Shown here: one piece after another, positions 1-7,208 of the stretch
Layout of the letters: each line of letters opens with the position of its first letter
How positions within the stretch are numbered: position 1 is the first letter of the stretch
The notes under the pieces: model-generated
Seen by the model: the letters and a program-made list of their open reading frames with translations, nothing else
Database searches by the model: none
Told to the model about the DNA's origin: nothing
Origin: an uncultured Erysipelotrichaceae bacterium
Lineage (GTDB): Bacteria; Bacillota_I; Bacilli_A; Erysipelotrichales; Erysipelotrichaceae
Length of the DNA: 46,091 bases
Direction: 5' to 3'
Assembly: GCA_946537835.1 (NCBI GenBank)
Contig: CAMNGB010000002.1
Span: 1 to 46,091 of the forward strand
Position numbers and translations under genes: made by a program

Positions 1-122
1 GATACTGCATGCCTGATAAGTAACGTATATATACAAGAACGGCAGGGACTGCCGGAATAGCCTGCTCAATATGAGGAACCATTGGGTATACTCACTTCGC
101 AGGAAGCCCCCGCTTCAAGGCA

Positions 123-479
123 ATGCCTAAGCGGCGGGCAGTTCACGCAGTATTCAGGGAACAGCTGGCATCGGAAAGATTCACCTGCCTGGTATTTGAG
201 GAAGAGGGAACGGTAAAGGGGCTGCTGAATCTGAGGATCGAAGCACAGCTGCATCACCGTCGCCGCACTGCCCAGATTACCGAACTGATTGTGGCACCGC
301 CGTACCGGGATCACGGCATCGGTACACAGCTTTTCCGCGAAGCAGTCAGAACAGCAGAGGCATATGACTGTGAGAGAATCGAACTGGAAACTTCACTCTG
401 GCGCAAAAAAGCCCATTCCTTCTACGAAAGGATGGGCATGGTTCCCGATCATTATTTCTTTACAATGAACCTGAAATGA
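123..479 (+). CDS. GNAT family N-acetyltransferase, 5' end missing or disrupted
   Basis: The 118 residues carry the C-terminal two thirds of a GNAT acetyltransferase. The acetyl-CoA loop is present as ELIVAPPYRDHGIGTQLF, and the closing strand reads KKAHSFYERMGM. Such proteins move an acetyl group from acetyl-CoA to an amine; the substrate is unknown. The family normally has about 25-35 more N-terminal residues before this point. Here the frame upstream is closed by stops at 21-23 and 72-74, and no ATG or GTG with a good ribosome binding site lies between 75 and 123. The gene may start at a poor site or be a frameshifted remnant. A terminator follows directly at the stop codon. The GNAT assignment is firm; an intact gene is doubtful. 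Confidence 0.6.
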   Translation: MPKRRAVHAVFREQLASERFTCLVFEEEGTVKGLLNLRIEAQLHHRRRTAQITELIVAPPYRDHGIGTQLFREAVRTAEAYDCERIELETSLWRKKAHSFYERMGMVPDHYFFTMNLK

Positions 480-497
480 TCTTCGGATCATTTTTTT
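474..497 (+). terminator. Rho-independent terminator after the GNAT gene
   Basis: The stem AATGATC/GATCATT closes on a TTCG tetraloop and is followed by seven T. It overlaps the GNAT stop codon and ends just before the stop codon of the convergent asnA gene. The minus-strand T tract is poor, so it mainly serves the plus strand. Confidence 0.8.
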
Positions 498-498
498 C

Positions 499-1509
499 TT
501 ACAGCAGGCGCATATTGTTGGCGGTGCAGATTTCTTCCATTTCCTTCGGCCAGATGGAAGCCTGTACTTCGCCGATATGTGCCTTGTTCAGCAGCAGCAT
601 GCACAGTCTGGACTGACCGATGCCGCCGCCGATGGTATAGGGGAGTTCCTGATTCTGGATCATCTTATGATACGGAAGGATCAGTCTTCCTTCACAATGT
701 GCAGCCTGACACTGACTGACAATTGATTTTTCATCAACACGGATGCCCATGGATGTGATTTCCAGAGCTCTCTGCAGGGACGGCAGCCAGAACAGCATGT
801 CGCCGTTGAGATCCCAGTCGTCATAGTCCGGGGCCCTGCCGTCATGCGGACGGCCGCTTCTCTTCAGGGGCTTGCCGATCTGGGTGATGAAGACACACTG
901 CTTTTCCTTTGTGATGGCGTCTTCTCTTTCCTTCGGCGTCAGGTCCGGATACATGTCTTCCAGTTCCTGTGAAGTGATAAAGAAGACATCGTCTGCCAGC
1001 CGGCATACAGCCTGGGGATATTTGTACCAGACTTCATGTTCCATATGCTTGATGACCTTGAAGATCTCACGGGCTGTTTCCTCAAGGGTAGCCATGGTTC
1101 TTTCATCCTTGGAAATCACCTTTTCCCAGTCCCACTGATCGACATAGACGGAATGCAGGTTGTCGAGCAGTTCATCGCGGCGGATCGCATTCATGTTGGT
1201 ATACAGTCCTTCATGTACCTGAAAATGGTATTTCTTCAGGGCAACACGCTTCCATTTGGCAAGGGACTGAACGACTTCGATCCGTTCATCCGGCATTTCC
1301 TGGATATCAAATGAAACCGGCCGTTCGATACCGTTGAGGTTGTCATTGAGACCGGAACTGCGGGGTACGAACAGCGGTGCGCTGATACGGGTCAGTCCGA
1401 GCTCCCTGCCGATTTCTTTCTGAAAGGTATCACGGATATATTTGATTGCTTCCTGTGTTTCCCGGACGGAAAGAACAGGATCATAGTTTTCTGGTATCTG
1501 TACTTTCAT
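499..1509 (-). CDS. asnA: Aspartate--ammonia ligase (asparagine synthetase A)
   Basis: AsnA makes asparagine from aspartate, ammonia and ATP through an aspartyl-AMP intermediate, and has a class II aminoacyl-tRNA synthetase fold. The 336-residue length is normal. Recognisable blocks are the N-terminal [15 protein letters not shown], the substrate region [16 protein letters not shown], and the C-terminal [17 protein letters not shown], which is the class II motif 3 area. The start at 1509 has only a weak purine-rich ribosome binding site. The leader is about 35 nt, too short for the T-box riboswitch often found before amino-acid genes in Bacillota. It is divergent from the redox operon at 1631. 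Confidence 0.97.
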   Translation of the reverse strand: MKVQIPENYDPVLSVRETQEAIKYIRDTFQKEIGRELGLTRISAPLFVPRSSGLNDNLNGIERPVSFDIQEMPDERIEVVQSLAKWKRVALKKYHFQVHEGLYTNMNAIRRDELLDNLHSVYVDQWDWEKVISKDERTMATLEETAREIFKVIKHMEHEVWYKYPQAVCRLADDVFFITSQELEDMYPDLTPKEREDAITKEKQCVFITQIGKPLKRSGRPHDGRAPDYDDWDLNGDMLFWLPSLQRALEITSMGIRVDEKSIVSQCQAAHCEGRLILPYHKMIQNQELPYTIGGGIGQSRLCMLLLNKAHIGEVQASIWPKEMEEICTANNMRLL

Positions 1510-1524
1510 AGGATTCTCTTTTCT

Positions 1525-1547
1525 TTACAAATATGTAAAATATTCTA
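1525..1547 (-). promoter_or_regulatory. Probable asnA promoter (-10) with an inverted repeat in the short leader
   Basis: Read on the minus strand, TAGAAT at 1547-1542 is a fair -10 box. Just downstream lies the inverted repeat TTTACA/TGTAAA (1540-1525), which could be an operator or a small hairpin. No strong -35 box is visible. Confidence 0.4.
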
Positions 1548-1577
1548 GCACAAAACGAAAAAACCGAAGCAACGGAC

Positions 1578-1610
1578 TTGAACAATTAAATATATTGTAT
1601 ACAATATAAT
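1578..1610 (+). promoter_or_regulatory. Promoter of the redox operon with an OhrR/MarR-type palindromic operator
   Basis: A -35-like TTGAAC (1578-1583) is followed after 16 nt by TACAAT (1600-1605); a second possible -10, TATAAT, lies at 1605-1610. Lying over both is the perfect 16-bp palindrome ATATTGTATACAATAT (1592-1607). An extra ACAAT at 1582-1586 forms another inverted pair with ATTGT at 1594-1598. The half-site ATTGTA/TACAAT resembles operators of OhrR-class MarR repressors. The third gene of this operon encodes such a protein, so autoregulation is likely by inference. Confidence 0.65.
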
Positions 1611-1630
1611 CGCATAAACGGAGGGCAATC

Positions 1631-2509
1631 ATGGAAAGATATGATATTGCAATTATCGGCACCGGTCCGGCCGGACTGGAAGCAGCCGTAACGGCAACCG
1701 TAAGAAACAAGAAAATTCTTCTGCTCGGTTCCAGACTTCTCAGCAATAAAATGCAGGTAGTCGATCATCCGATCAAGAACTATCTGGGACTGCCGGAAGT
1801 CACCGGTAAGGAAATGGCTGCGGCTTTTCAGAAGCAGCTGGATATTCTCGGCATTGAAGTGACAGAAAAGAAAGTGACAACCGTCTATGCGATGGGTTCC
1901 TACTACAGCCTGCAGCTGTCTGACGGCAGCTATGCCGAGGCTGATACCGTGATTCTGGCAAGCGGCGTTGTGGCCGGCAAGCCGTATCCGGGAGAAGAAT
2001 CCTATCTCGGCCGCGGTGTCAGCTACTGCGCAACATGTGATGCACCGCTGTACAAAGGAAAGACAGTTGCGGTCATCGGCGGCAGTGCCGAGGAAGAGGC
2101 AGAAGCCGACTTCCTGGGAGAAGTATGCGAAAAGGTATACTATCTGCCGCTGTATAAGGAAGAACCGCATTTCACCCATGACAATCTGATTGTTCTCAGG
2201 GAAAAGCCGGCTGAAATCAAGGGCGGAATGAAAGTCAATGAACTGGTAACCGAACAGGGCAGCCATACTGTTGACGGCGTATTCATTCTCAGAGCCGCCC
2301 AGTTCCCGGGCCAGCTGGTGCCGGGCCTGGAAACGGAAGGCAGTGCCGTCAAGGTCGATCTGCAGATGAGAACAAACCTGCCGGGTCTGTTTGCGGCAGG
2401 AGATATCGCCGGACAGCCGTATCAGTATATCAAGGCAGCCGGTCAGGGCAATGTGGCAGCACTGTCTGCCGTCAGCTATATTGACGAAAAGAGAAGAGCC
2501 GCAAAATAA
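1631..2509 (+). CDS. Thioredoxin-reductase-like FAD-dependent oxidoreductase
   Basis: This 292-residue flavoprotein has the FAD dinucleotide motif GTGPAG (residues 10-15), a redox-active CATC pair (C133, C136) and the closing FAD motif AAGDIAGQ (about 255-262). It should pass electrons from a reduced cofactor to a disulfide partner. The nucleotide-binding stretch is unusual: VIGGSAEEEAEADF replaces the GGGDSAxEEA pattern, and no HRRxxxR motif for the NADPH phosphate is seen. Electron donor and partner are therefore uncertain; the flavodoxin encoded next is one candidate. The start is set by a GGAGGG site at 1620-1625. It is the first gene of a four-gene operon. It may be a paralogue of TrxB with another role. 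Confidence 0.85.
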   Translation: MERYDIAIIGTGPAGLEAAVTATVRNKKILLLGSRLLSNKMQVVDHPIKNYLGLPEVTGKEMAAAFQKQLDILGIEVTEKKVTTVYAMGSYYSLQLSDGSYAEADTVILASGVVAGKPYPGEESYLGRGVSYCATCDAPLYKGKTVAVIGGSAEEEAEADFLGEVCEKVYYLPLYKEEPHFTHDNLIVLREKPAEIKGGMKVNELVTEQGSHTVDGVFILRAAQFPGQLVPGLETEGSAVKVDLQMRTNLPGLFAAGDIAGQPYQYIKAAGQGNVAALSAVSYIDEKRRAAK

Positions 2510-2528
2510 AACCGGCCCGGGAGGTATT

Positions 2529-2939
2529 ATGACAACAGCGATTCGCTATTATACACAGACAGGCAATACAAAAAAGCTTGCCGATGCCATTGCCGAAGCT
2601 ACAGGCGTCAAGGCCGAAGATGTTTCGGTGCCGCTGAACGGATATACGGATGTTCTGTTCCTCGGCAGTTCGGTATATGCGGCCGGCATCGATCCGAAAG
2701 TCAGGGAATTCATCAGCACCCTGAAGCCGGAGAATGTCGGAAAGGTTGTCTGCTTTTCGACCGCAGCACTGCTGCCGTCGACCTACAGACAGGTTTCCGG
2801 ACTGCTGAAAAAGCAGGGTGTTGCCGTATCGGAAAAGGAATTCCACTGCCGCGGACGGTTCCTGCAGGTTCATAAGGACCGGCCGAATGCACAGGATATC
2901 GAAGCGGTAAAGCAGTTTGCAGAAGAGGTGCTGAAATGA
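2529..2939 (+). CDS. Flavodoxin-like protein
   Basis: The 136-residue protein opens with a flavodoxin FMN-phosphate loop, YYTQTGNTKKLADAIAE (residues 7-23), and keeps the flavodoxin fold pattern, including LFLGSSVYAAG. It probably binds FMN and acts as a one-electron carrier or quinone-type reductase. I chose ATG 2529 because GGGAGG lies 5-10 nt upstream; the longer frame reading back into the preceding gene has no such site. Its stop overlaps the start of the MarR-type gene (ATGA). Co-transcription with the flavoprotein suggests they share electrons, but this is inferred. Confidence 0.85.
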   Translation: MTTAIRYYTQTGNTKKLADAIAEATGVKAEDVSVPLNGYTDVLFLGSSVYAAGIDPKVREFISTLKPENVGKVVCFSTAALLPSTYRQVSGLLKKQGVAVSEKEFHCRGRFLQVHKDRPNAQDIEAVKQFAEEVLK

Positions 2940-3382
2940 GTGAAAACGAATACGACTGCCTGCGTCTGGACAATCAGCTCTGTTTCCCGCTGTATGCGGC
3001 TGCCCGCAAGGTCACCGGAAAATACACACCGTATTTTAAGGAACTGGGCCTGACCTATACACAGTACATCGTCTTCATGGTTCTGTGGGAAAAGGATAAT
3101 GTGACGGTGAGCGACATCTGCCGCCGTCTGTATCTGGATTCCGGAACCCTGACGCCGCTGCTGAAGAAAATGGAAGAAAAGGGGTGGCTCAGACGGACGC
3201 GTTCACAGGACGATGAACGCATTGTCATGATTACGCTGACAGATGAAGGAAGAGCACTTCGCGGCAGATGCAGAGAGATACCGGCAGCCATCGGCAGATG
3301 CATTCATCTTTCCCAGAAAGATGCGGCCGATCTGTACCGGATCCTCTATCTGATTCTTGAACAGGAGGAGCAGGAACAATGA
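2936..3382 (+). CDS. OhrR-like MarR family redox-sensing regulator
   Basis: The 148-residue winged-helix protein closely follows the OhrR pattern. The N-terminus contains LDNQLCFPLYAAARK, and Cys16 sits where OhrR has its peroxide-sensing cysteine. The DNA-binding helices include LYLDSGTLTPLLKKME, and the wing carries SQDDERIVMITLT. OhrR proteins repress peroxide-defence genes until the cysteine is oxidised. Cys8 is an additional cysteine. No ohrA gene is nearby; the gene sits inside the flavoprotein/flavodoxin/cation-efflux operon, overlapping both neighbours by ATGA. A matching palindrome lies in the operon promoter. The family is clear; the exact signal (organic peroxide, quinone, disulfide stress) is not. 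Confidence 0.9.
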   Translation: MSENEYDCLRLDNQLCFPLYAAARKVTGKYTPYFKELGLTYTQYIVFMVLWEKDNVTVSDICRRLYLDSGTLTPLLKKMEEKGWLRRTRSQDDERIVMITLTDEGRALRGRCREIPAAIGRCIHLSQKDAADLYRILYLILEQEEQEQ

Positions 3383-4485
3383 ACCGCGAACAGAAAATCA
3401 TCCGTGCCAGTATTACCGGCATTCTGGCCAATCTATTCCTGGCAGCCTTCAAGGCTGTTGTCGGTATCCTGTCCAATTCCATTGCCGTCGTGCTCGATGC
3501 GGTCAATAATCTCAGTGATGCCATGAGCAGTGTCATCACCATTATCGGAACCAAGCTGGCCAACCGGCCGGCAGACAAGAAACATCCCTTCGGCTACGGC
3601 CGCATTGAATATCTGAGTGCAACGATCATCTCGGTCATCGTGCTCTATGCCGGCATTACATCCTTTGTGGAATCTGCCAAGAAGATCATTACTCCGGAAG
3701 CACCGGATTATTCGGCTGTGACACTGATTGTCATTGCGGCCGGCGTGCTGGTCAAGATCATTCTCGGAAACTATGTCAAGAAAGTCGGTGAGGAAGTCGG
3801 CTCCGATGCGCTTGTCAACAGCGGTGAGGATGCCAGACTGGACGCTGTCATTTCCGCATCCACGCTGGTTGCGGCAGTCATCTACATGTTCTTTCATGTA
3901 TCACTGGACAGCTGGCTGGGTCTGATCATTTCCTGCGTCATTATCAAGAGCGGCGTGGAAATGCTGAAGGATACGATCAGCCGTATTCTCGGAGAAAGAG
4001 CGGAAGGATCTCTGACCAGGGAAATCAAGGCGACGGTATGTTCGGTAGAAGGAGCCATCGGTGCCTATGACCTGTTCCTGCATGACTACGGTCCGGACCG
4101 TATGCTCGGATCCGTGCATGTTGAGGTGCCGGATTACTTTACCGCGGACAGACTGGACAAGATGACCAGGGAAATCGAAGAAAAAGTCCTGCAGAAGCAC
4201 CATGTGATCATGACGGCTGTCGGTTTCTATTCCCAGAATACGAAGAATGATGAAGCCGCAAAACTGAGAGACACCGTCAGGGATACGGTCATGAGTTTTG
4301 ACCATGTTCTGCAGATGCACGGCTTCTATGCCGACCTGCAGAAGAAAACGATCCAGTTTGATGTGGTGATCGACTTCATGGCCGGTGATATCAGAAAGGC
4401 ATTTAATGAAACTGTCAGAGCCGTGCAGGAGGCTCTGCCGGATTATCAGATCAATGCCCAGATGGATACCGATGTCAGTGACTGA
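3379..4485 (+). CDS. Cation diffusion facilitator (CDF) family metal efflux transporter
   Basis: The 368-residue membrane protein has the CDF hallmarks: a TM2 metal site LDAVNNLSDAMS (D40, N44), the HPFGYGR cytosolic motif (about 69-75) and TM5 DARLD (D151, D155). In zinc-type CDFs the first TM5 ligand is usually histidine; aspartate here fits manganese/iron-type members. CDFs export divalent cations in exchange for protons. The C-terminal cytoplasmic part is long, about 170 residues, and seems to hold a second ferredoxin-like domain. Being last in a redox-regulated operon suggests Mn or Fe control under oxidative stress, which is inference. It overlaps the regulator gene by 4 nt. Confidence 0.92.
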   Translation: MNREQKIIRASITGILANLFLAAFKAVVGILSNSIAVVLDAVNNLSDAMSSVITIIGTKLANRPADKKHPFGYGRIEYLSATIISVIVLYAGITSFVESAKKIITPEAPDYSAVTLIVIAAGVLVKIILGNYVKKVGEEVGSDALVNSGEDARLDAVISASTLVAAVIYMFFHVSLDSWLGLIISCVIIKSGVEMLKDTISRILGERAEGSLTREIKATVCSVEGAIGAYDLFLHDYGPDRMLGSVHVEVPDYFTADRLDKMTREIEEKVLQKHHVIMTAVGFYSQNTKNDEAAKLRDTVRDTVMSFDHVLQMHGFYADLQKKTIQFDVVIDFMAGDIRKAFNETVRAVQEALPDYQINAQMDTDVSD

Positions 4486-4490
4486 ACAGG

Positions 4491-4518
4491 GCAGGTGAAA
4501 AGCCTGCTTTTTCATTTT
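4491..4518 (+). terminator. Terminator of the redox operon
   Basis: The short stem GCAGG/CCTGC lies just after the CDF stop codon and is followed by TTTTTCATTTT. The stem is only 5 bp, so strength is uncertain. Confidence 0.6.
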
Positions 4519-4576
4519 CAATGAATGTTAAGTGCAGTATTGTCTGCTAAAATGATAAGTGGAGGATTTACTTGCA

Positions 4577-6343
4577 ATGAAAAGATTCACACAATTATTT
4601 CTGTCCGGTATGATGGCGCTGTCCATGGCAGCGTGTGCCGGATCGGGAGCTCCTTCTGCCGGGGCGGTTTTTAAGGCCGGAACCTATGAGGCGGAAGCAG
4701 AAGGCTTTGCCGGATCTTCAAAGCCTGTCCATGTTAAAGTAACATTCAGCGAGAATGCGATCGACGCCATCGAATATACGGCGGAAGGTGAAACACCGAC
4801 TGTAGGCGGTGTCGCCCTGCCGAAACTGGTTGACAATGTGCTTGCCGCCCAGTCGACAAAGATCGACGCTGTCAGCGGTGCCACCAAGACATCCAACGGC
4901 TTCTTCACGGCCGTGAACGATGCCATCAGCCAGGCCGGTGCCGATCCGGACAAGCTTGAGCCGAAAACGGCTGAAGCCAAGGCGGAAGATGTCGAAGCAA
5001 CCTATGATGTTGTCGTTGTCGGTGCCGGCGGTGCCGGTATGACGGCAGCCATAACCGCTGCCCAGAACGGCAAGAAAGTCATGATCATCGAAAAGGCTTC
5101 CGTAGCCGGAGGCAATTCCAGCTATGCGACCGGCGGCATGAATGCGGCCGATACCCACTATCAGGCAGAACAGGGCATCGAGGATTCTGCCGATCTGTTC
5201 TACGCAGATACCATGAAGGGCGGCCATGATATCAATAATCCCGATCTGGTCCGCACACTGGCAGAGAATTCCTCGGCAGCCATCGACTGGCTCGATTCCA
5301 TCGGTGCTCCGCTTTCCAATGTCGGTCAGGCCGGCGGCGCTTCCACCAAGCGTCAGCACCGTCCGGTTGACGATGAAGGAAAGATTCTCTCCGTCGGAAC
5401 CTTCCTGGTTTCGCATCTGACAGATACTGTCAATGAAATGGGAATCGATACGATCTTCTCGGCGAAGGTTAATGAAATCATCATGGACGAAGGAAAGGCG
5501 GTCGGCGTCAGGGCTGAAGGTGCTGACGGCAACAAGATCGTTATTCATGCCGATTCCGTTATCATTACGACCGGCGGCTTCGGATCCAATCCGGAGCTGA
5601 TCGAAAAATACCGTCCGGATCTGAAGGGCTATGTTTCAACCAATGCCCCGTCCATTACCGGTGATGCCATTGCATTCCTGGATGCGGTCGGTGCCGACTT
5701 TGTCGATCTCGAACAGATCCAGATCCATCCGACAGTCGTACAGGCTGACGGATCCCTGATTTCCGAATCCCTGCGCGGTGACGGTGCCATTCTGATCAAC
5801 GCCGAAGGCAAGCGCTTCTGCAATGAGATTCTGACCCGTGACGTCGTCTCTGCCCATGTCAATGAACAGACCGGCAGCTATGCATGGCTGATCGTTGACC
5901 AGCAGATGTTCGATGCGTCCAACGTTATTGCCAAGTATCTGGACAGAGGCCTGATGACCAAGTGCGAAACCGTTGATGACCTGGCAAAGCTGATGGAAGT
6001 TGATCCGGCAGTGCTGCAGGAAACGCTGTCAACATGGACAGCAGCCTGTGCTGCAAAAAACGATGCCGAATTCGGACGTGAGGCATTTGATGCCGTGCTT
6101 TCCGATCTCTCGCACGCGCCGTATTATGCAGTCAAAATTGCCCCGGGCATCCATCACTGCATGGGCGGTGTCAGGATCAACACCAATGCCGAAGTCATTG
6201 ATGTCGACGGCAATGTGATCCCCGGTCTGTATGCGGCCGGTGAAGTAACAGGCGGTGTCCACGGCGGCAACCGTCTGGGCGGAAATGCCGTTGCCGACTT
6301 TGTTGTCTTCGGACGCATTGCCGGCGAGAATGCTTCAAAGTAA
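4577..6343 (+). CDS. Flavinylated fumarate-reductase-type lipoprotein (FMN-binding plus FAD-binding domains)
   Basis: The 588-residue protein begins with a lipoprotein-like signal ending in SMAAC (Cys20). Next comes an FMN-binding domain (about 30-120) containing SGATKT (100-105), the motif where ApbE-type transferases attach FMN to the last Thr. From residue 143 there is a flavocytochrome-c/fumarate-reductase FAD domain: VVVVGAGGAGM, ESLRGDGAILIN and, near the C-terminus, GGVHGGNRLGGNA. Such enzymes reduce fumarate or similar enoates (urocanate, cinnamate types) outside the membrane, as a respiratory sink. The substrate cannot be read from sequence. ATG 4577 is chosen because GGAGG (4561-4565) precedes it; the in-frame GTG at 4559 overlaps that site. 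It is monocistronic. Confidence 0.92.
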   Translation: MKRFTQLFLSGMMALSMAACAGSGAPSAGAVFKAGTYEAEAEGFAGSSKPVHVKVTFSENAIDAIEYTAEGETPTVGGVALPKLVDNVLAAQSTKIDAVSGATKTSNGFFTAVNDAISQAGADPDKLEPKTAEAKAEDVEATYDVVVVGAGGAGMTAAITAAQNGKKVMIIEKASVAGGNSSYATGGMNAADTHYQAEQGIEDSADLFYADTMKGGHDINNPDLVRTLAENSSAAIDWLDSIGAPLSNVGQAGGASTKRQHRPVDDEGKILSVGTFLVSHLTDTVNEMGIDTIFSAKVNEIIMDEGKAVGVRAEGADGNKIVIHADSVIITTGGFGSNPELIEKYRPDLKGYVSTNAPSITGDAIAFLDAVGADFVDLEQIQIHPTVVQADGSLISESLRGDGAILINAEGKRFCNEILTRDVVSAHVNEQTGSYAWLIVDQQMFDASNVIAKYLDRGLMTKCETVDDLAKLMEVDPAVLQETLSTWTAACAAKNDAEFGREAFDAVLSDLSHAPYYAVKIAPGIHHCMGGVRINTNAEVIDVDGNVIPGLYAAGEVTGGVHGGNRLGGNAVADFVVFGRIAGENASK

Positions 6344-6359
6344 ACGGAAATGAGAACAG

Positions 6360-6387
6360 CCGGATCGGCAGATCCGGTTTTCTTTTG
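6360..6387 (+). terminator. Terminator after the flavinylated reductase
   Basis: The 7-bp stem CCGGATC/GATCCGG with loop GGCA is followed by TTTTCTTTT. Confidence 0.85.
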
Positions 6388-6404
6388 CCTGTACGTATGG
6401 GAAA

Positions 6405-7187
6405 ATGGAGCTGATGAGGATCCTGATCATGCTGCTGATTGCGCTGCTGATGACTTCTTCCGAACTGCCGGCAGCCACCGCAAACATTCCGCTGCCGCAG
6501 CTGCGGCAGGATTTTGTGTGGACATTGAGGGCAGACGGAACCTATGGTGTTTCCAATGCCTTCCGGACTGCAGAGACTCCGGAAGGAAGGATCCGGACAG
6601 ATACTGCCGGACCGCATGTCAGTATGCCGGAGCTGGAGGAAAACATCTCTTCCGGCGGACTGTACTGCTATACAACACCCTATTATTCACAGAAGGACAG
6701 GCGCTGGTCATACCGGCGCTACGGCAGCTATTATTTCGGCAATACCGGATGTGTGCCTTCGGCTCTGGCCATGATCTTTTCCGGCATTCTGGGAACGGAG
6801 ATCCTGCCGCCGGAAATCGGCGACTATCTGCACTATGACATGGCCATATACAACGGACCTCTTTCCGGCTGGTACGGCGCCGGCATGAAAGGTATTGTGC
6901 AGGCAGCGGGGCATTATCATATCAACTGCCGGCTGCTGGATACATATGATGAATTTGAACAGGCTCTGAAAGAGGGAAAATGTGTCTGTCTGCTGGTGAA
7001 TTATATCGGTTCGGCCACGCATGCCTATGTGTGCATGGGCTGGCATAACGGCTTTGTCTATGTCAAGGACAGTGACAGCCGGGCGCTTTCGCATTACTAC
7101 GATGCCCGGCAGCTGTGGCAGTCCTGTTCATCAAACAGCTATGACCGCATCGGCAATGCGGCAGCGGCAGCTCTCTGGGGAAACTGA
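6405..7187 (+). CDS. Secreted C39-like (papain-fold) cysteine peptidase
   Basis: The 260-residue protein starts with a hydrophobic signal peptide (about residues 4-26, ending ELPAATA). The C-terminal domain matches the C39_2/papain-like pattern: TPYYSQKDRRW with an oxyanion-type Gln, GNTGCVPSALAM with the likely nucleophile Cys116, ATHAYVCMGW with His206, and VKDSDS with Asp222. Residues 30-85 form an unassigned N-terminal region. It probably acts outside the cell on a peptide or cell-wall protein; the substrate is unknown. The start could be ATG 6405 or ATG 6414; neither has an ideal ribosome binding site, and 6414 would still leave a complete signal peptide. Confidence 0.8.
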   Translation: MELMRILIMLLIALLMTSSELPAATANIPLPQLRQDFVWTLRADGTYGVSNAFRTAETPEGRIRTDTAGPHVSMPELEENISSGGLYCYTTPYYSQKDRRWSYRRYGSYYFGNTGCVPSALAMIFSGILGTEILPPEIGDYLHYDMAIYNGPLSGWYGAGMKGIVQAAGHYHINCRLLDTYDEFEQALKEGKCVCLLVNYIGSATHAYVCMGWHNGFVYVKDSDSRALSHYYDARQLWQSCSSNSYDRIGNAAAAALWGN

Positions 7188-7208
7188 AAAACAGCCCGCA
7201 GGCTGTTT
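7187..7208. terminator. Bidirectional terminator between convergent genes
   Basis: The stem AAACAGCC/GGCTGTTT with loop CGCA lies between the C39-like peptidase gene and the convergent capA-like gene. The minus strand ends in a run of five T; the plus strand in TTT. It overlaps the stop codon of the minus-strand gene. Confidence 0.7.

Noticed and set aside
1510-1630. T-box riboswitch upstream of asnA.
   Set aside because: Only about 35 nt separate the likely promoter from the ATG, and no T-box sequence (TGGNACCGCG type) or specifier stem is present.
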